Source: Benincasa hispida
Taxonomy: Eukaryota > Streptophyta > Magnoliopsida > Cucurbitales > Cucurbitaceae
Reading direction: 5' to 3'
Length of the DNA: 64,000 nucleotides
Assembly (NCBI RefSeq): GCF_009727055.1
Contig: NC_052357.1
Location: 85,329,380 to 85,393,379, forward strand
Within the stretch, counting starts at the first letter, position 1. The number at the start of each line of letters is the position of its first letter. The notes under the pieces are model-generated. The model worked only from the letters and a program-made list of their open reading frames with translations. It was not told the DNA's origin and searched no databases. A program made the translations under genes and the position numbers. Shown one piece after another: positions 11,052-22,770 of the stretch.

Positions 11052-13036
11052 TGTTGGGATTGGTGTTCTAATTCTCTAGGTGGTCTCGTAGTTTGTAAAC
11101 ATTTTGTACACATTGTTATTAATAAAAATAAATTTTATTTTATTTTCATTTACTCAAATCCAATAAACTAAGATCTGTTGTTATTTCACGTAACTTAAGC
11201 CTGTATGTAAGACATACAAGTAGATCATTCCTTATGTAATAACCTAAATGGTCTGTAGTAGATGAATAAATGAGAGATACCTTATCCCGGTGACACTATG
11301 GATACGACCCGTTTTGTAGATATTACAAATGTTGTAAAGTGCTACAAATGGTCTGATCATGACCATTCACATGGAGACATGAAAGCGGGGGTGTCCTATA
11401 CGAAGAGTTTGTATAAGATCAGACCACGAGATGATTAGTCTATTTATATAACGCGGTTAATAATTGAGACTTACATTTCACTAAAATGACCATAGGTGAC
11501 ATGACATTAATCATGAGTGAGTTGGGAATTCCTACCTATAAGGGTGGTCATTTGATTAGTATGAGTGAGAGTGGCCAGATTGCCAACTCAATAAGCCTAC
11601 CTTTTTGGGGATTCGTCTGATTGGGGAGCTAGGAACTCAGCTACACAAGACGGAATTCACTCCTTCCTCGAAGCAGGGTTAAATAGATAAATTGCTCCAT
11701 TAAGGGCTGATTCTGGGTCTTGAACGTAGTGGCCATACCCTCTCTTTGGAAGAGATGACTCAGTGGTACTTAAGGAGTTAGATGTAACTATAAGGGCAAA
11801 ATGGTAAATTGACCCAACTTTACTTACAAGCGATTTGTGAAGAGTTATCATACTGTTGATTGGTTAAATGGACATAAAAATATATCTGTAGTGCGGATAG
11901 TGCAGCTGTAGTGGAGTGACCAACAGTTAATGGATTGTGGATCTCGTGACTAAAGAGTTTAGTCAGTTATTCATGTACTGTTAGAGCTTCAAGCTACAGA
12001 TCTATGAGGTCCCCTTGGTAGCTCAATAGGTTCAAGTTGAGAATCAGATTTTGGGTTAGTTTGAAGTGTTCAAATTAATAAGAGAAAATTCAATTATATG
12101 TGATATAATTGATATGATATATTAGATACATTAATTGGGGGAATTAATATAAATATGATTTATATTAAGTACCATAAAATAGAAAAAGTACTATGGTTTA
12201 TATGTTTCATATGACGAAATATTAAAACTATAGGTTATAAATATAATATGATAAGTTGGTTATCATATTTATTTATAATATATTAATTGTATGATAATTA
12301 ATTCTTTTTCTCTAATAACCGAATTGAGTGGAAGGTTATTGGAAGTTTTATGGTAACTGTGAGATAAAAAGGAAAATTGTTTTCCAAAATTAGCAGTTGA
12401 TTGATTCAGAAAATTCTCACGAAAAAGGCTATCAAGTAAAAAGTGTTTTTACTAAGCGTTAGCGTCGATAGTGTACACGATTGAGAAAGAGTTAACCATA
12501 TGATAGTTACTTGCTGATCGTTGCTACACGGTCGAGTAGCAAAGTCTATACGATAGGCTTCATCTCTAAACGATCGAGTACATTGTCTATAAGATAGACA
12601 GTTTTCATATCTCCCACTTACTCGATCGTATACCTTCTATCTTCCTCAATAAAGATCATACAGAGCTCACAACTCCTGGATTCTCACACGAATACCAAGG
12701 TAACACTTGTGGTGGTGTTCTTGTTCAGTTCGTGGATCGAGTTGGACTCGATTGGGATCAAGGCTCATTCAGACGTTCATGGAGGCCGTGTTCTATTCAT
12801 TATGTTCGAGTGTTGCTTTGGACGTATTGGAAATCGGTCGAGAGATATTTGAAGAATAGTTCTTCAAAGGTACGCACACTCTATCCCTTGTATCCTCTTA
12901 TAGCATGTTGTAATTTCTGATTATGCATAACCTGTTCGTTTCCATTTAAGACTGTAATTGTTTGTGTTCGTTTTGAATGGGATTTGGAACGATCCACTTC
13001 TGCTGCTCATGGAGAGCTCTGTTTAGATTTCCTTCA
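11052..13036 (+). repeat. 3' LTR of copia X
   Basis: Starts TGTTGGGATTGG directly after a polypurine tract and ends ...TTTCCTTCA, after which C1 sequence resumes. About 1985 bp. A duplicated 110-bp PPT-bearing segment precedes it (10941-11051). It contains ACGATCG-type motifs at 12470-12640. Short open frames inside it (for example 12732-12920) have no recognisable product. Confidence 0.75.
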
Positions 13037-14299
13037 TCAGCATTGTTAATTAGGAAAAATATTTTTTTACTTGTAAGTATCGTGTGTATAGTTGCACCGT
13101 CTGCCAGACATAAATCTTCTTTGCTCATTTTTTAAATACCCAACATATGAAAATGATCCATGTTTCTTCATTCAAAAAAATGTTCACAATAAGAAAAACA
13201 ACACTTAAAATATACAAAAGTTACTAAAAAAAACCATGAGATAGATAAAAGAAAACAACATTAAGCCTAGATATTCTCAAAATCAAAAGAAACACTCGAT
13301 GTTCCATCAACTGTGTCAATCTTCTCTTCAGAAGATTCAAAGAAGTCCGTCATATCCAAATTTGTCATATGGGATGGGTCAAATATACCATTATCCTAGT
13401 ATGCAAAATTTGCTTCCACATTTTTCACTTTGTTCTTTAGGGAGGCTTGATAGAGGTCAACTAAGTATTTTGACATACGACAGGTATGTGACTAATGCCC
13501 AGTCATTCCACATCAGAAGTATTTATTTTTAACACTTTTTGAACTCTTATCTTGTGAAGTTTTTCCTTTATGATCATCATTTTGTGTGGTTCTTTTGAAA
13601 TCTGAATGATTAAAACGACCACCACGAAAATAATATTTATTTTTTACTCTACCACGGTCACGACCTTGACTATGATTATTATTAAAATTCACATTCATTT
13701 CAGGGAATGATGTCTTTCCAGTTGGTCAAGATTCATGATTTTTTATCAATAACTCGTTATTTTGTTCGTCCATGAGAATTTGAGAAGATATGAAATTAAT
13801 TAAGAATACTGTTTAAAACCTTTCTCTCGATATTGCTACTGTAGGAGCATATTCGAGACATGAAATGTATAAAATGTCTTCTCTAACATACAACATCAGT
13901 AATTTTTTCTCCATATAACAACAATTTTGAACTGATTTTAAATAATGTGGAATTGTAATCACTTACTGATTTAAAATCTTGTAGCCTCAAATGCATCCAC
14001 TCATAACAGGCTTTAGGATGAATAATTGTCTTTTGATGATCATATCTTTCTTTCAAAAATTTTCACAAGATACGGGTATATTTCATTGTAAGATACTCCA
14101 TTTTTAATCCCTCATGGAGATGATGACAAAGGAAAATCATAGCTTTTGCCTTGTCTTGGTTGGATGTCGTATTTCCTTCTTTAATTGTTTCTCCCAAGTT
14201 CATAGCATCCAGGTGAATTTTGACGTCAAACACCCATGACAAATAATTATTGTCATTAATGTCAATAGCTACGAATTTAAATTTTGTAAGGTTTGACAT
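13037..14299 (-). pseudogene. Copia C1 gag / protease remnant
   Basis: Gag begins at 14299 on the minus strand (78 open codons: MSNLTKFKFVAIDINDNNYL..., with the gag signature W-x-F-D-x-x-I-H-L-D-A-M). Lower down, a CCHC-like knuckle can be read in the frame containing CGMTGHW (about 13480-13510). At 12946-13128 the protease start SKEDLCLADGATIHT appears. The first part of that frame is C1, and its C-terminal half is LTR X read backwards. Stops interrupt the gag. Confidence 0.75.
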
Positions 14300-14434
14300 G
14301 GCAATACCACCACAAATATTGCATTTATATTAGAAATTTAATATGCACTAAATATGTAAAATAATATTTAATATATTAATTATAATAAAGAGGGAAACAA
14401 ACCGACCTATCTTCAGCGATGGAAGCAACATGAG

Positions 14435-14449
14435 CTTATGTTGATAACG
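14435..14449 (-). promoter_or_regulatory. Primer-binding-site position of copia C1
   Basis: On the minus strand CGTTATCAACATAAGC follows the LTR end CACAACA. The sister copies read CGTTATCAGCACGAG (30630) and CATTATCAGCACGAGC (53174). The conserved TTATCAGCACGAG is the probable tRNA-primed site; the tRNA was not identified. Confidence 0.55.
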
Positions 14450-14804
14450 TGTTGTGAAATTGAGGAGCACAAGGAGATGGAGAATATAATAATAAATAAA
14501 TAAATATAATAATAATAATAATAAAATATAACTAAAGTTATAATTTTATGGAAATAGGAATAATAGAAATAGAAAATATGATTTTGTGAAAATAAAAAAT
14601 ATATGAAAATTTCTTTTTATTCTCACCAATGTGCATAATTTTAAGATCCAATAAATGTCACTATTTATAGACAAAGTGTCAAGTAGGATGTGTACTTACA
14701 TGGTCACTAAACATGAATTCTTACAAGACACATAGACAACATGAAAAATGACAAACTTTTAGGACAATAAATATTGGACATCTATTTTTATGGTATTTAT
14801 AATA
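14450..14804 (-). repeat. 5' LTR of copia C1
   Basis: 355 bp, from TGTTGTGAAATTGAGG to TTTATAATA on the plus strand, matching 73-501. The flanking 5-mer CAAAA at 14805 nearly matches CAAAT at 68-72. Confidence 0.85.
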
Positions 14805-14809
14805 CAAAA

Positions 14810-15020
14810 GACCGTTTTGTCGGAGAAATTTATGGGATATTCGGTGATTATAGAGGAGAAGGAATGTGACCAGTAGGGGTATGCCACGTGTAGAGAAACA
14901 AATGCATACTGCTGTGTGGAATGCTCCAAAAAGTACAGGTGGCGTTTTAGAATGAATGTGGTAATCAGAGTTGCTGTAGCAATAAATAGTAAATATTAAT
15001 TTACCATTTCACAACAAGCC
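14810..15020. other. Host sequence upstream of the tRNA gene
   Basis: No gene seen. It contains a G-box-like CCACGTG near 14884. Just before the tRNA is ACAACAA (15011-15017), like the CAA motif often found at plant tRNA transcription starts. Confidence 0.4.
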
Positions 15021-15093
15021 GCGCCTGTAGCTCAGTGGATAGAGCGTCTGTTTCCTAAGCAGAAAGTCGTAGGTTCGACCCCTACCTGGCGCG
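15021..15093 (+). tRNA. tRNA-Arg (anticodon CCU)
   Basis: A 73-nt cloverleaf. The acceptor stem is GCGCCTG/CTGGCGC with one T-T mismatch. The D stem is GCTC/GAGC. The anticodon stem TCTGT/GCAGA encloses the loop TTCCTAA, giving anticodon CCT, which reads AGG as arginine. The T stem GTAGG/CCTAC has loop TTCGACC, and the discriminator base is G. A-box (TAGCTCAGTGGA) and B-box (GGTTCGACCCC) promoters are intact. There is no intron and CCA is not encoded, as expected for a nuclear plant tRNA. A T run follows at 15099. It appears functional. Confidence 0.97.
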
Positions 15094-15097
15094 ATCT

Positions 15098-15104
15098 GTT
15101 TTTC
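15098..15104 (+). terminator. Pol III terminator of tRNA-Arg
   Basis: A run of five or more T residues six bases after the tRNA 3' end, followed by further T-rich sequence. Confidence 0.75.
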
Positions 15105-17154
15105 TCTTTCATTTTTAGTTTTTATTTTCTTATTTATTATTTATGAAAACTAATTACTACTTTTAATTCTTTGAACTAGAAATGAAGATAATTGTTAGAT
15201 TATAATATCATTTTGATTCTATATTTTGAAATTTGTATAATTTTAATCTTCATAGATTCACACATTTAATTTCAGTTGATGTATTTTCAATAAATCTTAA
15301 ATTTGATATTTAAAGTTAATTTTTATCAAAATTGATTCAATAATTGAATATGTTTTCAAAATGATATTAAAAACGTTAACAAATAATAATTTTTTTTGAA
15401 AAATTAGTAATAAACAAATAAAATAGACTATATTTACATTTAATATTTAGTGAAAGTATATAAATTAAATTTAAAACAGTGAAGATGAAAATGATATTTT
15501 AACTTAATTGTTAGTTTATATTTCAATCAATGTTTAAAATATATTAATGCAAAACCCATAAAAAGTAAAAGAACATAATATTTTTATAAAAGGAAAGTCA
15601 GACCCACTAAAAGGTAAAGAATGATAGTGATGTCTCCCACTCTTCTTCATTAAGGAATTAATGTTACCCATTATGAAATGCCAATTCATTATTTTAATCT
15701 TTTTTTTTTTTTTTTTTTGAGGAAATCAGTTTTTCTTTTAGTTTTATTTATTTTTTTTAATAAAATTTCTGTCAACTTTAATATTTTTAGGATTAAATAT
15801 ATGTTACAGTCTCCGTATGTTTTTTTTTTTTTCCTGAGAAAAGTTTCTCTTTATAATATATGTTTTTTCATTCTATCTTTTATAGGCTTTTATGTTTACT
15901 TTTTCAATTGGAAATTATTCAAAATTGGGGAAAAAAAAAAAGTGTTACTGCTACCTAATAAATGGGCAGAAACTTAACCGAGTAAGAACAAAAGAGAAAA
16001 TTGGGTTAAAATATATATTTATCCCATTTTATGGGTATTATCATAGACATATACATGTATGCCATAACTACTCAAACGAATATACAATAAATCAATGATA
16101 ATTTGAAAAGTGAACTTCATTTGATTATATTTGTTGTTGTTTATCTTTATTTGAGACACGAAAGGTGATCAATTTAATTGCTTTTAAAAATTACGTGGGA
16201 CTCACTAATCGATATTGTTACAATTACCGTTATAGTATGAGAAGTATCAATCTATCACATTTATTGTTACGGTTAACAATAGACCCTAAACAGTAACGAT
16301 AAATATAACAAATTTATAATTCTAATTAAACGTGATCAAAAGATATCCAATTACGTGATGATCCATTACGATTGGTCTATCGATTAAATTTCATTATTAC
16401 ACAAATCTTTTAATAAATGTCGCGTCAATGTCTACTTTATATACAATCATTGCATTTCATTGATTAGGAAAAAAACAAATAATAGAATATGGAAGTTGGA
16501 CACAATTTTGTAAATGAATATAAAGAAAAGACAGCAAAATGGGCTATTTTGGTAGTGCAGCGTTATGTACTGGGAATGCAGAGGCAGCAATGAGATTGGT
16601 CCCTCAACTATACTAATACATTTCAAAATAATGTCAAAATTCTGACACCAATTATGCTATTTTTCCATCATAATTCATAACCACCTTCTTCCTTGGTTTA
16701 TTCTTACTCAAGCATTTGAATATAAAGACATTCCTTTTAACTCCCTATGCTCTACAACAGAAATAATGGTTCTGGTCCACATTATTGCACCAAAACAGCC
16801 AATCATTGCACTTGCTTCAAGTATAAGGTCTGTTTGTTTAAAGCAAGGGGGCATTATTTGATGTAGCTTATATTATATTAATGGTCGCTTTTATAAAGAG
16901 AGAAAAATTTTGCATAACTTAGCCTTTACTGGTTACAGAAATAATCCAACCAATTATTTCTAAAACAGTAATATTACTTCTGTACTGCTTCAGCTTGTGC
17001 AAATGCATATGAAAATGGTCTTGCATTGATTGCAATTATGAAGTGAAAAGTTTGATAATAAATGACCTTCAGTGTTATTACTATTTTTGGGACAAACCAT
17101 CGTTAATAAGTAAATAATATGAAGATAAATGTAAAACTAAATTGAAATAAGACC
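15105..17154. other. AT-rich host spacer, no gene seen
   Basis: Contains long T runs (15700-15718, 15821-15832) and an A run near 15931. The open frames at 15678-16098 are low-complexity Phe/Lys-rich translations of these tracts. Confidence 0.6.
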
Positions 17155-17290
17155 TTTAAATTGATTAGAGAAAAAGTGTTTCAAAAATTTGTTTTTTTTA
17201 AAACAGTTTTGATAAAAATAATTGAAAGTCCACTTCAAAAGCTATTTTAAATTATTGCTAAAAACTCCAATTCTTTCCACCAAAATAACA
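17155..17290. mobile_element. MITE fragment
   Basis: Resembles the interior of the fold-back MITE at 53604-53915 (GAGAAAAAGTGTTTC, then an ATTGAAA...CACTTCAAAAGCTATTTT block). It is truncated, with an intact copy of the same family immediately next to it. Confidence 0.5.
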
Positions 17291-17525
17291 TAGGGTGTGT
17301 TTAAAATGCATTTAAAAAGTAAGTCATTTTACAAAATAATAATAATAAAAATAATAAATAAATTTGACTATTATTCAAAATACCTTTTGAAGTGTATTTT
17401 CAACGATTTTTATCAAAAGTGTTTAAATAATAATGAGTTTTTATGAAAAAAAAATATTTTTTCTTAAGTCAATTCAAATGAACCATTAAACTAAATACTT
17501 GAAAATGCATCTCAAATACACCCTA
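17291..17525. mobile_element. MITE with terminal inverted repeats
   Basis: 235 bp bounded by TAGGGTGTGTTTAAAATGCA and, inverted, TAGGGTGTATTTGAGATGCA. It has no coding capacity. The flanks (AAATAACA and AAACTTAT) are only loosely similar, so the TSD, and with it the superfamily, is unresolved. Confidence 0.75.
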
Positions 17526-17671
17526 AAACTTATGTTTAGAGAGTTAACCACCCACAATTGTTCATACATTCTCAACCGCCAAAACAATTCTCATTTCCTA
17601 AAATCTAACAGCTAAACAACCATACTGTAATATGTAGGATTTATATATATATATATATATTAGTTAAAAAC

Positions 17672-17705
17672 AGTTCGGTTCGGTTTGACCACCAAACCAA
17701 ACCGT
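17672..17705. repeat. Small inverted repeat of GGTTCGGTTTG type
   Basis: CGGTTCGGTTTG faces CAAACCAAACCG across a 5-base spacer. It is a short hairpin of unknown origin downstream of TIC22. Confidence 0.6.
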
Positions 17706-17999
17706 TTCCACCCTTAGTTCATGTATTCAAACATAACTCAATAGATAAAAGAATCAATTATTATCTCAAAAGTTGATAAGTTCGTTCATATCTCCACTGC
17801 AATATACGGTCAGATTTCCTTCCCACATAAATAACCGTCCTATAGTATTTTGGCAACATAAGGCTGAGCAAAATGGGACAGTCGCCTTAGGAATCGGTAA
17901 CCATTTCAAAAGCTAAATTACATTGATTCTAATCTACAGAAAAAAAACAAAGTCAAGCAGAGAGGCTATACAGAAATAAAATCAAACTCAACACATCTG

Positions 18000-18256
18000 A
18001 GAGATCCAGCCGCAACGTTTTCGCTAACCTCCTTGACGTGAACGAGAAGGCATTATGCTCTCCATAATGTCTGATGAATCAGATCCATTGTGATGTCTAA
18101 TGAGGGAGAAAAAGGCCATTAGTGTTCAGTATTCCTCTTCCATGAGGCCAATTATAACAGAATTCCATAGTTTTCTAACCTCAGTTGGTTGAATCAGTAC
18201 TCTCCATGCTCCTCCATTCTTCTTGTGTAATCTGTTGGCTGAATTCACAGCCTATG
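18000..18256 (-). other. TIC22 3' UTR with probable intron
   Basis: After the stop codon, exon-like sequence runs to 18180. It is followed by a GT...AG interval (18179 down to 18097; donor GTTAGAA, acceptor CTCATTAG) and more exon-like sequence down to about 18000. The polyadenylation site is not defined. Confidence 0.45.
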
Positions 18257-21200
18257 TCATGCTTTGCCCACTTCTTGAATGTGTTGAGAGTGGCTTTTGC
18301 CAGGTGGAATGAAAATCAGATCTTCCCAGGCTGAATTCTTTTCATTCAACTGTAATTGATCAAGAAAACTAAGACGGAGTCCAATTTCTATATTCTAAAA
18401 GATGCTGCTACTTGAGATCAAGAAACCTCACCTCCATTTTCTTAAGAACATCTTCCAAACTACCAACCTGTTGTATTACAATTTAAGTTAAATGAAGGGA
18501 AGAAACAATATAATCGTGGACTAACTGAACAGAGAATTTTTTTTCCCACAAGAAAGAAACATGGAATGATCATACACAAATTTTCACTTGCAGGATAATA
18601 ATTTCAGACATTCTGGAACCAACTTCATCATCACTATCACTTCCACATCTGTCTGAATAAGACTATTAACATCTCTCAAATATCTTGGGAGCAAAAAACC
18701 AGCGTAAACTGTAAACTATAATGGGAAAAATAACAAAACCAATTTTTCATTTAACAGAGAGTGGCATATCTGACGGGAGAGATCACTTCTAAAATGTAAT
18801 AAGTAATAATGTATCAAAATGCAAAAGAAGAGAGAAAATATAGAACACCTTATTTGTTAAAATACCTCGAATTAGTTATCTGGTACTTTATATACACATT
18901 TGGTTATGTATGAGTTTGGTCCTAAGATTTGGGAGGGTGCGCTATATATAAACCCTCTAACCCTCCAGGTGCCTTTGCAATCTATATTACCTAAAATTTC
19001 CCTCTATTAATAAAATTGATCTCTCTCTTTGCCCGTGAACGCATATTGTTAGTATACCACATAAATGTCTATGTTGATCCTTACTATTTATGTTTTCTCG
19101 CTTTATTTATTTGTCGATTTCATAACAATATTACATGGAGAACTAGCCACAGATCAAGCCAAAAAGTTGAACTCATTCAATGAATAGAACATACCAAAAA
19201 TAAAAGATGGAAACCATACCATAATATGTTGAGAAGTTCCTAATCCTCTTGATGCCTTTGAGACCTTCAACAATTCCTTTTCTATATCTTCCTATATTTC
19301 CAGTAAATGGTTAGATGCATCTTCGATCCATAGATCCTCAGAAATCATATGCATACAGACCTTAGTAAAGTATATAGGACAATAACGCTTGTTTTTCTTT
19401 TTCACGATCAGAAGGTCAGACTGTAAAAAGAAAACAAAAATTGTTATCATTAGAAGTGAACAGGATGTAGGACATGTCAACCCAACTATATTCATGTATT
19501 ATGAACTTCGCACACCAACAATCATGATTGAGGGCCGTTTATTTTCTGCATTAGAAATTTGGAAAGTGTCCAGTGATTCAATTTATGGGTCATTTTAGTG
19601 TTTTCACAATGCTGATTTTTTTCATTTGAGTTTGTGTTAAAACTTAAAACCATTTAATAACTGCACTAACGTACCTGAAAAACAGGAACTCCATCAAAAC
19701 TGCTTCTGGTATCCGAAGCTTTAAGCTACAAATAAAAACATACAATTATGAGTCCATTTTCAGGTCAACAGAAATACAGCATATTCAAAATGTTTGATAT
19801 TGTTTGTAAATGTTTTGATACAAGTCAAATGAAAGTAACATCTCATATCAAATAGAAATGTCAAGCCATCTTTCAAGATAGTTATAAGCAAGTACACCCC
19901 AACGGGTATCCAACTAGATAATATACTTATAATTAGTGCCACACATTAATAGTGAGACAATATCAAGCTTACAAAATTTGGTTTGGTTGTAAAGAAAAGA
20001 ACTAGGGATTTTAATATCTCCCAGATGTGACCATCACGAGATTTGAAGTGATTGCTCCATAATCATTTTACCTTTTCAACTTCCCCTCGACCACTAGACC
20101 ACTAGGCTAACCTATTGTAATTGGTACCTAGCCAAAATCAACCTAGCATCTCTTATAAGTATTGGTATTTCTACAGAAGTTAAAATTTGGAAAACAAATG
20201 AAAGAATATAAAATATAGCATAGCATTGACACAAGCCTTTGTCTGAGGGCCACGAAAATAACAAGATCAAATGAAACTTGCCTCTAACGCATTCTTGATC
20301 TGAATAGGATCTGGCAAAAAGCGGAATGCAATACCTTCAACTTTCAACATATATACCTGTGAATCATAAAAAAATGAGCAGAAACTACTAATAAATCTAC
20401 TTAAGTACAGAAGTAGAGTGAAACTAAAGGAGGAAAGCCCGGGAATTGACAATACACAATACATGGGCAAAAGAAAAATCAAATTCAATTCTCAATGAGT
20501 TCTTTTACAGAGATTACATTTCAATCCCCAAAGAAAAAAAAAGGAAAAAAGAAAAAAGAAAAACAAAATACAAAATAGACACTCTATTCTCACCATCAAG
20601 TTCAAATTCCGTGTTTTATAAGTTCAACCTATTTATTCTATTTATATGAAATCTCCCTTCCCAACACATTAAGAAACATTCAAATTCATACGTCTCACAG
20701 ATGAAATTTTTCACCAGCTAGATGATTATAAATAAAACTGAATCATCTCAACGAGTAAAAGCTCCTCTCATTGTCTTGTCTCATACCATTGATCAGGAGT
20801 ACTGGTACAAACCTACAAATGCAGGTATCCACCACCCACACTAACCTTCACTACGGAAATCCGCTACACGGTTGAACATTAAGGGGCCGAAAAACAAAAT
20901 AACTACAGCAGGGAAAAAGTTTGGTACTAGAGAAGTAAAACATTGATGATGCAAGCACGGTACCTGGTCAAGGGTAATTGGGACAACCTTGGCATTACTT
21001 CTTAGTTCTCTTTTCCTCGATCGGACCTGAAATTCACTATAACAGATATCATATTGCAATATAGACATCAAAATTCTCAAAAATTATGGATGAAATAGCA
21101 GATTTCAAAAAAAGAATTAGAATAGTAAACTTACTTCAAATGCAGAAAATTTTCCAAATCATCAAACACAAATTCCACTTAAAAAAAAGTACAAATTGAT

Positions 21201-21671
21201 TGCGACAAGTTTTCCTCACTTCTTCAATATCATTTTACTATGCACAGATGGGGAAGAGAAAACAGGGGCAAGACAAACCTGAGCCAAAAAGGTCTCCGCA
21301 TCTTCCTTGCGGAAGCACAGCAACCCAATTGACTTGACACCATTGGGATCAGAAATGAGCACAAACTCGTTGTTTGAATTGCTAACAGTGTAGACCGCCG
21401 TGCCAACGAGGGACTTAGCCACTTGGTCGGAGCTTAGAGTGGCAGCCAAGGCATGAGTGTGCTGCGCAAGGGACGCGAAAGCTGGTGTGGGGAATGATCG
21501 CCAATTAGCCTCCGCCGGCCATCTTCTGGCAAGAGTTCCGGCAAAGCGTTTGGTGTCTTCAAGACGATTGGAAAGCTCGGCTCCGAGTCTGGTACAGTGA
21601 TGGCGGATGAAAGAAGAAACGGATAGCAGAGGATTCGAATGCGGGTAGGGTTTTGGGATCTCCATCGCCAC
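18257..21671 (-). CDS. TIC22: TIC22-like chloroplast protein import component
   Basis: Tic22 is a nuclear-encoded protein of the chloroplast intermembrane space that helps preproteins pass from the TOC to the TIC translocon. Eight coding exons can be joined in one frame: 21279-21671, 20964-21026, 20282-20356, 19675-19725, 19361-19420, 19220-19291, 18432-18467 and 18257-18349 (843 bp, 280 residues, close to the family's usual size). Hallmarks are an N-terminal basic, Ser-rich presequence (about residues 1-60), TAVYTVSNSNNEFVLISDPN (91-110), KSIGLLCFRKEDAETFLAQ, NAKVVPITLDQVYMLKVEGI, FRFLPDPIQIKNALELK, FDGVPVFQSDLL, CPIYFTKEDIEKEL and the end WEDLIFIPPGKS...EVGKA. All introns are GT-AG except intron 3, which has a GC donor (GAG|GCAAGT). 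MAMEIP at 21671 is the upstream-most in-frame ATG; a start at codon 3 is possible. Intron 6 holds a solo LTR. No frame break is seen, so the gene looks functional. Confidence 0.93.
18855..19127 (+). repeat. Solo LTR in intron 6 of TIC22
   Basis: Starts TGTTAAAATACC and ends TTTCATAACA (TG...CA, 273 bp), flanked by TTATT and ATATT, a 4-of-5 TSD match. It has its own TATA box (TATATATAAA at about 18943) and an AATAAA at about 19008-19013. The orientation is inferred from these and is antisense to the host gene. Confidence 0.6.
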
Positions 21672-21719
21672 GAGAAACCCCCGATTCTTCCGTGGCTCTG
21701 AGTTTTTATTTTGTCCAAA

Positions 21720-22770
21720 ATTTATGGGATATTGACAAAATTTGACCTAAAATCAAAATTAAATTATCCTTTTCAGTTATTTTTTTTCCGCCGGTTTGGG
21801 ATAAGGTTTTATAGAGGTATGAAAAAAAAAAAAACAAAACTTAGAAACAAGAGGTTTGGAAATGTAGGAAAATTATTCTGGATGGTGAGAAATGTTATCT
21901 GAATTTTATAGAAAAAAATTGTTTTTGTATTTAATTTATGAACTTAACCATAATAACCTTATATAATTTTATATAAATTAAATAATAAATATCATTCAAT
22001 ATCTTATTAAGAATAATATAATATTAATTATAAAGTTTAAAAATTAATCAATTACTATATTTAATAAATATCATATTTAATTATAATTTAATATTTAATT
22101 ATTTTTAATTAATTAATTTCAACATCCCAAATTTTAATTTTAATTAAATAATTTAAAAAATATATTTTTTAAACAATATATTATATCATATTAATATAAA
22201 AATAAAATAAATAAGATACAAATATGATATGTTAATAAAGAATGTTAACAAATATCCTAAAAAAATTTATAAAGATTTTTTTTAATTTATAAATATGATA
22301 TATTAATAATGAATGAAGTAATAAAAATAAATCATAATAAATAATAAATTGTCATAAATAATCATTAATAATGAATAATTAAATTAAAATTAATCTTAAT
22401 AAATAATTATTTGATTAGAAAAAATAAGTAATCAATTATTATTATTATTGAAAAATGGATTATTGTACTATTCTAGTTTATCAATTAAATACATTTAAGA
22501 TGTTGTTATCTATTTGATTCATATTTATGTACCAAAATAAATTAAGTAAATATCTTAATAAATTTTTGTTGATTTATTAAAACAAATAATTATATTAATT
22601 TTGTTAAATTAACTTTAATTAATTAAATATACTTAAAATAAAATTATATATAAAAGGAAAAACAGAAGAAGAGGGGTAAAAAATAAAACTTATTGTTTTA
22701 AATGGGAAAAGAAAACTTGAAAAACGAGGATGGTTGAGAATGAGCTATTCACAGACAAATTGATAAAACC
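21720..22770. other. AT-rich spacer upstream of TIC22
   Basis: Very AT-rich from about 21900. No open frame of interest and no repeat family recognised. The TIC22 promoter presumably lies in the first few hundred bases, but no element can be assigned with confidence. Confidence 0.5.

Larger units (their letters stand above)
73..14804 (-). mobile_element. Ty1/copia LTR retrotransposon C1, inactivated, with 9.4 kb nested insertion
   Basis: Two related LTRs (73-501 and 14450-14804) flank minus-strand gag-pol remnants. The flanking 5-mers CAAAT (68-72) and CAAAA (14805-14809) are a near-match TSD. Read on the minus strand, the LTR begins TATTATAAAT and ends CACAACA. This is confirmed by the sister element at 47922-53524, which has a perfect TSD. 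Coding order on the minus strand is gag (14299 downward), protease/zinc-knuckle region, then after the nested insertion pre-integrase, integrase, RT and RNase H (3628 down to about 664). Frames are broken throughout, so it cannot encode a working polyprotein. Compared with the sister element, about 250 bp are missing at the insertion point between 3630 and 13037. Confidence 0.85.

Noticed and set aside
10953..11171. 72-codon plus-strand frame
   Set aside because: Spans the PPT duplication and LTR start of copia X. No family features.
15678..16098. Phe/Lys-rich frames of 99 and 68 codons
   Set aside because: Low-complexity translation of homopolymer-rich spacer, with no coding signature.
21434..21718. 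94-codon minus-strand frame overlapping TIC22 exon 1
   Set aside because: It is a shadow of the TIC22 exon in another frame.
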